DNA of 64,000 bases from the NCBI GenBank assembly GCA_018269055.1, contig JAFDVI010000004.1, positions 124,001-188,000 on the forward strand. Reading direction: 5' to 3'. The DNA comes from Acidobacteriota bacterium. Its GTDB lineage: Bacteria; Acidobacteriota; Blastocatellia; RBC074. Numbering within the stretch: position 1 is the stretch's first letter; every line of letters starts with the position of its first letter. The translations under genes were made by a program, and so were the position numbers. The notes beneath the pieces are model-generated. The model made no database searches. It saw nothing but the letters and a program-made list of their open reading frames with translations, and was not told the DNA's origin. Below, piece by piece: positions 37,133 through 45,348 of the stretch.

Positions 37133-38748
37133 CCGCGTCGAAGTTCTTCGTAAACAAAATCGGCGCAACGTGAAGCTAGCGCCATCACGGTCAAGGTCGG
37201 GTTCTTTTCCGAATAATCAATGAAGCCGCTGCCATCGGCGACGAACAAATTCTTGACATCGTGCGATTGCAGGTACGGCGTCAACACGGAATTTTTCGGA
37301 TCATCGCCCATCTTGCAGGTTCCCACCCAGTGAACGCTGTCCACGCCGGGCGCTGGATTGGTGCCCGTGATAACGCCGCCCGAAGCTTCGATGATTTCGG
37401 AAATTTTTTCGGTCGCGTCTTTGAAAATGGCGCGATCTTCGGAGGTCAAACTGAAGTGCACTTTCGGCACGGGCAATCCGTAAACGTCTTTCACCGAAGG
37501 ATCGAGTTCGACATAGCGTTCCGGCGAAGGAACCATTCCGTTTTGTGAATACATACTGATCAGCGACGGCGCGCGTTCGCGCACCTGGCGTTTGAAACCC
37601 GCTCCGAACCCCGGCACATTCTGCCCAAACGAAGGATTGGAACTGCTGACGCGCGAACCGGAATCTACAATGATGTGATACCCCTTCGGAAAATTCGGAT
37701 GCGGCTTTTCCCAGTAAAACGACGAGATATAGGCGTGGCTGCTTTCGGTTCCGTCATCGTTGAACACCGGAGCGTTGGTCAATTGTTTCAGGTACCCTTG
37801 CGCTCCGGAACTGGTGTGCGTGATCAGATTTTTGCCGACCAGCTCGCTGGAATTTGCCAACCCGTTCGGGAAATGCGCCGATTTCGACAGCAACAACAAC
37901 CGCGCAGATTCAATCGGGCCGCAAGCCAGCACGACCTTCTTCGCTTTGACTTCGTAACTTTTGCGCGTCCGCGCATCGAAATAGCGTACACCGGTTGCCG
38001 TTTTGCCGTCTCTGCTCATCATCACTTCGGCGGCGTTGGCGAACAGAATCAATTTGCATTTGCCGGTTTTCAGCGCGCGCGGCATCGCGGTATTTGCCGA
38101 AGTGTATTTGGCGTCCACGTCACACCCGCGCATGCAATGGCCGCAATAATGACAAACCGGGCGTTTGGATTCGTGCTTTTCAGTCAAGATGGCTTTGCGG
38201 GCGGTGATCATGCGGAACTTTTTCGGATCGAGTTTGTCGCAGCCTTTTTTGATTTGATGCGCCGCGCACAGCCACGGTAGCGGTTTCAGGAACACACCAT
38301 CCGGGACATTCGGATGGTGATCGTAATTGCCCGTCACGCCCATCAACCGTTCCATGCGGTCGTAATACGGCGACAGCTCTTCGTATCGAACCGGCCAAGT
38401 AGCGAAATCAAACGGACTGTTGCGCCAGCTCAATCCCGCCCACAGCAGCGATTTTCCGCCGACGGCTTTGGTCAAAAAGTGATCGAAGCGCTGGTATTCT
38501 CCCGCTTTGGTAAACGGTTCTTTCGTGCGATCCACGGTCAGATGTTTTCGCGGATCCCAGCCTCTGCCGTTTTTCGGCAACTCGTACGGCATCGCGTGCG
38601 AATAAAAATCCTTTGCCGGATCAACCCACTTGCCCGCCTCCAACACCACAACCGAAGCGCCTTTTTCAGCCAATTGCATCGCCACCACGCCGCCAGCCGC
38701 GCCGGAACCGACGACACACACATCGTATATTTCAGATTGTTGACTCAT
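37129..38748 (-). CDS. GMC-family FAD-dependent oxidoreductase
   Basis: A 539-residue flavoenzyme. The N-terminal ADP-binding motif is VVGSGAAGGVVAMQLAEKG with VVVLEAG (about residues 11-38). The C-terminal catalytic part has the His in VHWVGTCKMG and the Asn in EKNPTLTVMALA. A cysteine cluster, CHYCGHCMRGC (CxxCxxCxxxC, about residues 197-207), occurs in the sugar-dehydrogenase branch and may hold an Fe-S cluster, as in FAD glucose dehydrogenases. No signal peptide is visible; partner subunits carrying Tat signals are not adjacent. It would oxidise a sugar hydroxyl, for example at C3, feeding the Gfo/Idh and DUF1080 steps. ATG 38748 has a GAGG site; 18 bp downstream of the esterase gene. Confidence 0.9.
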   Translation of the reverse strand: MSQQSEIYDVCVVGSGAAGGVVAMQLAEKGASVVVLEAGKWVDPAKDFYSHAMPYELPKNGRGWDPRKHLTVDRTKEPFTKAGEYQRFDHFLTKAVGGKSLLWAGLSWRNSPFDFATWPVRYEELSPYYDRMERLMGVTGNYDHHPNVPDGVFLKPLPWLCAAHQIKKGCDKLDPKKFRMITARKAILTEKHESKRPVCHYCGHCMRGCDVDAKYTSANTAMPRALKTGKCKLILFANAAEVMMSRDGKTATGVRYFDARTRKSYEVKAKKVVLACGPIESARLLLLSKSAHFPNGLANSSELVGKNLITHTSSGAQGYLKQLTNAPVFNDDGTESSHAYISSFYWEKPHPNFPKGYHIIVDSGSRVSSSNPSFGQNVPGFGAGFKRQVRERAPSLISMYSQNGMVPSPERYVELDPSVKDVYGLPVPKVHFSLTSEDRAIFKDATEKISEIIEASGGVITGTNPAPGVDSVHWVGTCKMGDDPKNSVLTPYLQSHDVKNLFVADGSGFIDYSEKNPTLTVMALASRCADFVYEELRRG

Positions 38749-38766
38749 CCTCTACACCTCAGTCGG

Positions 38767-40293
38767 TTATGGTTTCGGAGCCGTGACCATTGGAAAATCG
38801 TCCGTTCGAAACGGCGTTGCGGGCAATCCGGCTTTATTCCACAAATTCAACACCGGCCAGTTTTCCCACCCGAAACGCACGGCAACCGGTTGCGCAACCG
38901 TCGAACTCGAAACAATGATTTTGTCACCTTTGATGATGGCTTCGGCAGAAACGAATTTCTGATCGGCGCCGGCTATGGCGAATCCCGTCAGCTTGTCGCC
39001 TTTGACAACCAATCCTCCGCCGACGTGGTGAAAACTCAGCTCAACGCTGTTGCCTTTCACTTTCATTGCGGAATACACAGGGCCGGAGTATTCAATCTTT
39101 TCGCCGTAGGCAATCGCTCGCGCGGCTAGCGCCAGCCGTTCGCCAACGGGTTGTTTTTGTTTCGGATGAATGTCGCGCTCTTCGCCGACATCTGTGATGA
39201 CCGCCATTCCGGTTTTTGGCAACTTCAAAGTCAGCAACTGCGCTTCGCGTAATTCCGCATACGTGTTCGGCGGAGGCGGCGCATACGGCGCAAGCTGCAC
39301 AAACAGAAACGGGAATTCACTTTTCCAGGCGGTTCGCCAATCTTGAATCATTGCCGGAAAGATCGAACGGTATTCAAACGCGCGGGGGGCGTTGGATTCG
39401 CCCTGATACCAGATGGCTCCGCGCAACGCGAAGGGAATGAGCGGCGCGATCATTCCGTTGTACAACCCCGCCGGACGATTTTGATGTTCAGGCCCGAATG
39501 GTTTGGCAGGTGTGGGCGGTGCGGTCTTCCCTTCCTCTTTGGCTTTGGCGGCGACTTCCTTGTGTTTTTCCACCGCCGCTTCCCATTTGGCTTTGTTTTC
39601 GGGCCAGGCGGCAACAGCCTTGGCGTAGCTTTCACGGATTCCAGCAAAATGCGGATCGTTGTTGACGACGCTGGCGCTTGTCCACGCTTCCGAAGGCGTG
39701 CCGCCATACGACGAATGGATCAATCCGATCGGAACTCCCTGGCGCGCCAGGTGCAGCGCACGACCAAAAAAGTAACCGACCGCGGAAAAAGTCGGCACGC
39801 TTTCGGGCGAACACTCTTTCCATTCGCCTTTGACGTTATCCACGGGCGCGTCTTGCGGATTCCGCGGCACGGTGAACAAATGAATTTTGGGATAGTTCGC
39901 CGCGACGATGTCCGCTTTGGCATTTACGGTTTGATTCAACCGCCATTCCATATTCGATTGCCCGCTGCACAACCAGACTTCGCCAACCAGAATGTTTTTG
40001 ATCGTCACCGTATCCGATCCGCTGAGTTTCATTTCAAACGGCCCACCGGCTTTAAGCTCTTTCAACGTAACCATCCATTTGCCGCCGCCGGTTATGGCCG
40101 TGACTTTCTGGCCCTGAAACTCAACGGTGACGGTTTCGCCTTCATCCGCCCAGCCCCAAACCGGTACGGGCATTCCCTGTTGCAACACGCATCCATCGGA
40201 AAACAGCGCGTGTGGTTTGACCGCCGCCAACACTGAAGCCGTAAGACAACTGGCAAACAACAAACTCAGCAAAATGCTTTTGACTAATCGCAT
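38767..40293 (-). CDS. Secreted sialate O-acetylesterase-like protein
   Basis: A 508-residue SGNH-type esterase with a signal peptide (residues 1-23, LTASVLAAVKP). ATG 40293 follows TGGAG; an open frame continues 253 codons upstream across the neighbouring divergent gene and is not real. Catalytic motifs: Ser in WLCSGQSNMEW, the GAIWYQGESNA block, and the Asp-His pair in ITDVGEERDIHPKQK. The N-terminal beta domain (VKPHALFSDGCVLQQGMPVP) is typical. It removes acetyl groups from sugars such as sialic acid or plant polysaccharides in the periplasm. First gene of the minus-strand sugar cluster, diverging from the acyl-CoA synthetase gene. Confidence 0.9.
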   Translation of the reverse strand: MRLVKSILLSLLFASCLTASVLAAVKPHALFSDGCVLQQGMPVPVWGWADEGETVTVEFQGQKVTAITGGGKWMVTLKELKAGGPFEMKLSGSDTVTIKNILVGEVWLCSGQSNMEWRLNQTVNAKADIVAANYPKIHLFTVPRNPQDAPVDNVKGEWKECSPESVPTFSAVGYFFGRALHLARQGVPIGLIHSSYGGTPSEAWTSASVVNNDPHFAGIRESYAKAVAAWPENKAKWEAAVEKHKEVAAKAKEEGKTAPPTPAKPFGPEHQNRPAGLYNGMIAPLIPFALRGAIWYQGESNAPRAFEYRSIFPAMIQDWRTAWKSEFPFLFVQLAPYAPPPPNTYAELREAQLLTLKLPKTGMAVITDVGEERDIHPKQKQPVGERLALAARAIAYGEKIEYSGPVYSAMKVKGNSVELSFHHVGGGLVVKGDKLTGFAIAGADQKFVSAEAIIKGDKIIVSSSTVAQPVAVRFGWENWPVLNLWNKAGLPATPFRTDDFPMVTAPKP

Positions 40294-40530
40294 GGACAAT
40301 CTCCATTGGCGAATCGCGGCTGTGGGCCAATCGTTCGCGCTTTTTCCGGAAGTTGTTGAATTGTTGTGGAAAGAATTGCTCTGTGGAAAATCGGGGGCGA
40401 CCAACGCCTCGACGCATTGTTCTTCTCTGGCCGCCAAACTGTCAATCATTCCGCCGACAATTTTGGCTGCCGAAGTTGGAAATTCCGATGTGACAATTGG
40501 TGCAGTATTCGTAGAAAATGCCTGCCGGTT

Positions 40531-43236
40531 ATGACTGCACAACTGAATTACCCACTGAAGAATTTTTCCCGCAGCGTGCTGCTCCGCGATGGATCGGTGC
40601 TGCAAATGCGCGCGCTGAAACCCACTGACCGCGAAGGCTTGGTAGCGCTGTTCAATCGCTGTTCCCCCGAAACCATTCGCTATAGATTTTTGCGCATGGT
40701 CACCTGTTTGACCGAATCGCAATTGGATCAACTGGTCGCCGTGGATCAGCGGAGCCATGTCGCGTTGGTGATCACGCAGGGCGAAAACGCGGAAGAAAAA
40801 ATCATCGCCGTGGGCCGGTATTTTGTGATGGAAAAGCGCCCGACGGTGGCCGAAGTTTCCTTTCTGGTCGAAGACGCGCTGCAGCGGCGCGGCATCGGAA
40901 CCATTCTGTTGGACGCGTTGGCTGAAATCGCGCGTGAACATGGGATCAACCGTTTTGCCGCAGACGTGCTGGCCGACAACCGGTTGATGCTGTCTGTGTT
41001 TCGCAAAGCCGGGTACGCGATGACCTCGAACATCAGCTACGGCGTGACGCACTTGGAATTTCCCATTACCCGCAGCGAAGTCGCCGAAGCGCGCCGCGAA
41101 GCGCAGGAAGCCGAAGCGGAACGCATCAGCCTGAGCGCCATTTTTGAACCGAAAACCGTCGCCGTCATCGGCGCCAGCCGCGACCCAGCTTCAGTCGGAG
41201 GCGCGCTGTTTCGCAATCTGTTGCGCTGGGGATTCACCGGCACGCTGTATCCGGTCAACCCGGCGGCGGCTTCGATTGCCGGCGTTCGCGCCTACGCGTC
41301 CATCGCCGAATTGCCTGAAAAACCCGAACTGGTTTTTATTGCTGTCCCAGCAAAGTTTGTCGTTGACGTGGCGCGGCAATGCGCCGCCGCCGGAGTTCGC
41401 GCGCTGTGCGTGTTGACCGCGGGGTTTGCCGAAACCGGCGCGGAAGGTCGCTCCAGTCAAACTGAATTAGTTGACGTTTGCCGCGCTTCGGGAATGCGAT
41501 TGGTCGGCCCGAACTGCATGGGATTGGTCAACACTTCCGGCAAAGTCCGCCTGTTGGGAACCTTTGCGCCGGTCGAACCGCCCCCCGGAAACGTGGCGAT
41601 GAGTTCGCAATCCGGCGCTCTGGGGTTGGCGTTGATGGCCCGGGCAGGTGAATTGGGGTTGGGTGTGTCTTCGTTCATCAGCGTGGGCAACAAAGCCGAC
41701 GTATCCGGCAATGATTTGCTGCAGTACTGGGAATCGGACGAAGCGACCGACGTTATCTTGTTTTACCTGGAAAGCTTCGGAAATCCGCGCCGCTTTGCGC
41801 GCATCGCCCGGCGTGTGTCGCGCGCCAAACCGATTGTCGCCGTCAAATCCGGGCGAACCGGCGCAGGTGCGCGCGCAGCTTCCAGCCACACCGCAGCTCT
41901 GGCCAATTCCGACCGCGCAGTGGATGCGCTGTTTGCGCAAACCGGCATCATTCGCGTGGATACGTTGGCGCAATTCTTTTCCGTCGCGCGCTTGCTGGCT
42001 TCGCAACCGATTCCCAAAGGCAAACGCATGGGCATTCTGACCAACGGCGGAGGCCCAGGCATCATCGCCGTGGACGCCGCCGTCGCCGCAGGCCTGGAAA
42101 TTCCGCCGCTCAGCGAAGCCACGCAAGCCCGTTTGCGCGAAGTGCTGCCCGCATCCGCGACGGTGACCAACCCTGTGGATATGATCGCCAGCGCCAGTCC
42201 GGCGAATTACCGCGCGTGCCTGGAAATTCTCTGCGACGATCCTGATTTGGATTCGCTGCTGGTGATTTTCATTCCGCCGCTGGCCACGCCCACACGCGAA
42301 GTCGCTCAGGTGATGAGCGATGTGCTGGCCGCTCGCCCCAACTTGCAGAAAACCGTCGCGGCGGTGTTTTTCGATCCGTTTTCCCCCGTGATCAAAGTTC
42401 CCGTCAGCGAAGCCAATGCCGAAAAAGCCAATCGCTGTGTTCCGGTGTACGACTTTCCGGAAAGCGCCGCCTTCGCGATGGCCGCCGCCGTGCGGTACGG
42501 ATTGTGGCGAGCAACGCCGACGGGAAGCATCGCCGACATCAAAATTGACCGCGACGCCACTCAAGCCATCCTTGCCAATTACGGTAACGGCGGTTGGTTG
42601 ACTCAAACGGATGTCGCGGCACTGTTGGGCGCAGCCGGGATTCAAGTTGTCGCTCCCAAAATCGCCCGTTCCGCCGAAGAAGCCTTTCTGGTTGCCGCCG
42701 AAATCGGTTCGCCCATCGCGCTGAAAGTTCACGAACCCGCCGTGCTGCACAAATCCGATGTGGGCGGAGTTCTGTTGAACATCGCGCCTGCCGACGCTGC
42801 CGCTGGATTCAAACAACTCGCCGAACAGCTTGCCGCGCACAACATCCCGCTCAAAGCCGCCAGCCTGATGCCGATGGCAAAACCCGGCGTCGAAGCGCTG
42901 GCTGGCGTGACGCACGATCCGGTGTTCGGCCCGCTGGTCGCTTTTGGTTCCGGAGGTTTTCTGGTGGAATTGCTGGACGACGTGGTGTTCCGAGTCCTGC
43001 CGCTGACCGACCGCGACGCTTCCGAAATGATCCGCGCAACGAAAGCGTTCAAAATGCTGCAAGGGTATCGCGGCGCGCCTGAAGCCGACATTCCGGCGGT
43101 CGAAGATTTGCTGCTGCGGCTTGGCGCGCTGGCTGAAAGCCTGCCACAAATCGCTGAAATTGATTTGAACCCGGTCATCGTCCACCCGCGCGGCGAAGGC
43201 TTAACAATGATTGATGCCCGCATCCGGCTGAGTTAG
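40531..43236 (+). CDS. NDP-forming acyl-CoA synthetase fused to N-terminal GNAT domain (Pat-like)
   Basis: A 901-residue protein. Order: GNAT acetyltransferase (about 1-170, EDALQRRGIGTILLDALAEI holds the acetyl-CoA loop), CoA-binding Rossmann domain (about 195-290, KTVAVIGASRDPASVGG), succinyl-CoA-ligase-like domains (about 345-490, SSQSGALGLALM and SHTAALA, whose His is the usual phosphoryl carrier), and a C-terminal ATP-grasp subdomain (about 675-900, LKVHEPAVLHKSDVGGV). In Salmonella Pat the GNAT is C-terminal; here it is N-terminal, as in the 'acetate-CoA ligase/GNAT' group. It may acetylate proteins such as acetyl-CoA synthetase, or form acyl-CoA. ATG 40531 lacks a strong site; the open frame begins 55 codons earlier. 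Divergent from the esterase. Confidence 0.88.
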   Translation: MTAQLNYPLKNFSRSVLLRDGSVLQMRALKPTDREGLVALFNRCSPETIRYRFLRMVTCLTESQLDQLVAVDQRSHVALVITQGENAEEKIIAVGRYFVMEKRPTVAEVSFLVEDALQRRGIGTILLDALAEIAREHGINRFAADVLADNRLMLSVFRKAGYAMTSNISYGVTHLEFPITRSEVAEARREAQEAEAERISLSAIFEPKTVAVIGASRDPASVGGALFRNLLRWGFTGTLYPVNPAAASIAGVRAYASIAELPEKPELVFIAVPAKFVVDVARQCAAAGVRALCVLTAGFAETGAEGRSSQTELVDVCRASGMRLVGPNCMGLVNTSGKVRLLGTFAPVEPPPGNVAMSSQSGALGLALMARAGELGLGVSSFISVGNKADVSGNDLLQYWESDEATDVILFYLESFGNPRRFARIARRVSRAKPIVAVKSGRTGAGARAASSHTAALANSDRAVDALFAQTGIIRVDTLAQFFSVARLLASQPIPKGKRMGILTNGGGPGIIAVDAAVAAGLEIPPLSEATQARLREVLPASATVTNPVDMIASASPANYRACLEILCDDPDLDSLLVIFIPPLATPTREVAQVMSDVLAARPNLQKTVAAVFFDPFSPVIKVPVSEANAEKANRCVPVYDFPESAAFAMAAAVRYGLWRATPTGSIADIKIDRDATQAILANYGNGGWLTQTDVAALLGAAGIQVVAPKIARSAEEAFLVAAEIGSPIALKVHEPAVLHKSDVGGVLLNIAPADAAAGFKQLAEQLAAHNIPLKAASLMPMAKPGVEALAGVTHDPVFGPLVAFGSGGFLVELLDDVVFRVLPLTDRDASEMIRATKAFKMLQGYRGAPEADIPAVEDLLLRLGALAESLPQIAEIDLNPVIVHPRGEGLTMIDARIRLS

Positions 43237-43401
43237 CTGGAAGCTCAGGCGTTCCCGCCCGCCTCCATCCAATGCGCCAAACTTCCCGATAACCGCGCAT
43301 CATCAAGTGCATTTTCCCTGCCTTCTCCTTCGCCGTAGTTTTGCGCTCGTGCTACTATCCGCGCGACCTCAAGCAGTTCCAAGCCCATCAAGGAGACAAT
43401 C

Positions 43402-43809
43402 ATGAGTTCAAGCAAGCTCGAACATTTGAAAATGCTGCAAGCCGTCATCACCCGCATGGCGGGCAATTCCTTTCTGATCAAAGGCTGGTGCGTCACCCTG
43501 GTATCAGCACTGATCGCACTGTCAGCCAAAGACGCCAAATATATGGTGCTTGTCGCTTTCCTGCCCGTGCTGATGTTCTGGTGGCTGGATGCGTTCTTCC
43601 TCCGGCAAGAACGCCTGTTTCGAAAGCTCTATGACCATGTCCGCGAAAACGGTGAAGATGAATCCGACTTTTCGATGAACACCCAAATCGTGGAAACCAA
43701 AGTTGCTTCACTGGACGGCGTAGCCCGGTCAACCACGTTGCGCTGGTTTTACGGATGGCTGCTAGTTGCGGTGACGGCAGCCGCTGTCATTTTGTATTTC
43801 AAGAAGTAA
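43402..43809 (+). CDS. Small two-TM membrane protein beside TIR/STAND genes
   Basis: A 135-residue protein. ATG 43402 follows AAGGAGA. Two hydrophobic hairpin segments lie at about residues 28-65 (WCVTLVSALIALSA and YMVLVAFLPVLMFWWLDAFF), then a charged part (RQERLFRKLYDHVRENGEDE) and a third segment at the C-terminus (WFYGWLLVAVTAAAVILYF). I recall similar short proteins (LQAVITRMA...SFLIKGW) in variable genomic regions, but the function is not known to me. The 51-bp gap to the TIR gene, in the same direction, suggests it is part of that module, perhaps the membrane component. Confidence 0.8.
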   Translation: MSSSKLEHLKMLQAVITRMAGNSFLIKGWCVTLVSALIALSAKDAKYMVLVAFLPVLMFWWLDAFFLRQERLFRKLYDHVRENGEDESDFSMNTQIVETKVASLDGVARSTTLRWFYGWLLVAVTAAAVILYFKK

Positions 43810-43860
43810 ATCGGCTGCAAACGACGCCTTGAAACTCCATTAGCCAAGGAGAAATTTGCC

Positions 43861-45348
43861 ATGTGCTTTGTGCCAGGGTTTGAAAACGACATCTTCATCA
43901 GCTATGCCCACAACGACAATTCCACGCATCAGGATGGTAAGCCAAACTGGGTCAGTCTGCTGGAACATTACATTCGTACGCGAGCCAAAGGGTGTGGGAT
44001 TGACCTGCAAATTTACCGAGATGTGCAGTTAAGCCCGTTCACTGGCGTTAACCAACAACTCGCGGATCGCATCGCGAAAAGCGCCATCTTTCTGTGTGTA
44101 GTGTCGCCCAACTACGCCAAATCAAAATGGTCTCTATGGGAACTGGAACAGGCGTTCAAATTGGATCGGACTGACTGCATGCTCCGCATCGGCAAATACC
44201 CATTGGATGAATCCGAATTGCAGGTGGAGCAAAAGGGTTTGCTGCAAAAAACCGATCATTTGTTGGAAGCGCGCTTTTACGCTTTGGACGAAAGCACCAA
44301 GTCAATCAGCGACCTGCAACCGGAGCTTTTCCCGGAACACCTGACAGATTTCTACAAACGCCTGAACCCCATCGTAGACAAAATCATTTCCCGGTTGAAA
44401 GAATTGCGCACCGCCAGCGGCTCACAACCTCAAAAGGGCCATTCGGTTACAGCAACCAACGAAAGCCAGATTGCAGTGTATCTGGCCGAAACCAGTAAAG
44501 ACCTGACCGAAATGGAACGCGAACAGATTCGCAGCGAATTGGTCCAGATGGATTGCCGCATTCTGCCCGATCAACCGTTGCCGCGAGATGCTGGACAATT
44601 GCGCGATACAATCAGCAAATATCTTGAACAGGCAAAGCTTTCGATCCATCTGGTCGGCGAAAGTTACGGAGATGTCGTGGATGGCGAAGACGTTTCCATT
44701 CCCCATCTTCAGTTCGATCTGGCGACGAAACTGCGCGAACAAGGCAAGCTGACTCAAATTGTCTGGCTGCCGCCGGGGTTACCGCCCAAAGGCAAGCTCC
44801 AAGAAAATTTCATCGCTGAGTTAAAAGCAAAATCCCCCGATTACCTGCAATCGAAGCTGAAAGATTTGAAGGCGGTCATCTGGCAGAAACTCAAGCCGGA
44901 AGCTCCCAATGGGTGGGAAGGAACCAAGGAAGGCCAAGTCAAAGTCTGTTTCTATTACCACGAACTGGATAAAGAACCGATCAAACCGATTTACAGCCAT
45001 TTGCGAATCCAGAAGGCATTTAATGTCAAACGTCCCTTGCAAGACGCCGCGTCATTCAACAATCACCAGCAACTGCTGCAAAGCAGCGATGCGGTGTTGC
45101 TGTATTACGGCAATGGCGATGACGAATGGTTCGGAAATTTGTGGCAGCAGATTCAGCGTCACACTTCGGCGAATTCAGCCAGACCGATTTTGGTTCGAGC
45201 CATTTACGCGGGCCAACCAATGACCGAAGAAAAAGACCTGCTTGATTCCCAAGACCCCCTCATCATCAAAAACTTTGACGATTTCAGCGAAGAAACGCTG
45301 GCCCAATTCATTGATAGCATCGAACGGGCGAAAGGAGACAAGCGATGA
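43861..45348 (+). CDS. TIR-domain protein with two further TIR/DUF4062-like domains
   Basis: A 495-residue cytoplasmic protein. ATG 43861 follows AAGGAGA. Residues about 6-150 are a TIR domain: NDIFISYAHND, IYRDVQLSPFTG, SPNYAKSKWSLWELEQAF; Glu94 in W-E-L-E sits where NAD-cleaving TIRs have the catalytic Glu. Residues about 198-330 (IAVYLAETSKDLTEMEREQI, LSIHLVGESYG) look like a DUF4062/TIR-like domain that lacks the same Glu pattern. Residues about 358-480 (VKVCFYYHELDKE, SSDAVLLYYGNGDDEWFG) form a third fold of the same type. The stop overlaps the ATG of the NTPase gene by ATGA, so the two are coupled. A role as effector or signalling arm of the NTPase is inferred. Confidence 0.88.
   Translation: MCFVPGFENDIFISYAHNDNSTHQDGKPNWVSLLEHYIRTRAKGCGIDLQIYRDVQLSPFTGVNQQLADRIAKSAIFLCVVSPNYAKSKWSLWELEQAFKLDRTDCMLRIGKYPLDESELQVEQKGLLQKTDHLLEARFYALDESTKSISDLQPELFPEHLTDFYKRLNPIVDKIISRLKELRTASGSQPQKGHSVTATNESQIAVYLAETSKDLTEMEREQIRSELVQMDCRILPDQPLPRDAGQLRDTISKYLEQAKLSIHLVGESYGDVVDGEDVSIPHLQFDLATKLREQGKLTQIVWLPPGLPPKGKLQENFIAELKAKSPDYLQSKLKDLKAVIWQKLKPEAPNGWEGTKEGQVKVCFYYHELDKEPIKPIYSHLRIQKAFNVKRPLQDAASFNNHQQLLQSSDAVLLYYGNGDDEWFGNLWQQIQRHTSANSARPILVRAIYAGQPMTEEKDLLDSQDPLIIKNFDDFSEETLAQFIDSIERAKGDKR

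Noticed and set aside
40294..41052. 253-codon upstream extension of the esterase frame
   Set aside because: Overlaps the divergent synthetase gene; the signal peptide and GGAG site at 40293 fix the start.
41467..43185. Long open frame of 572 codons on the minus strand
   Set aside because: It lies wholly antisense to the acyl-CoA synthetase gene, which has complete domains; it is a shadow caused by the codon bias.
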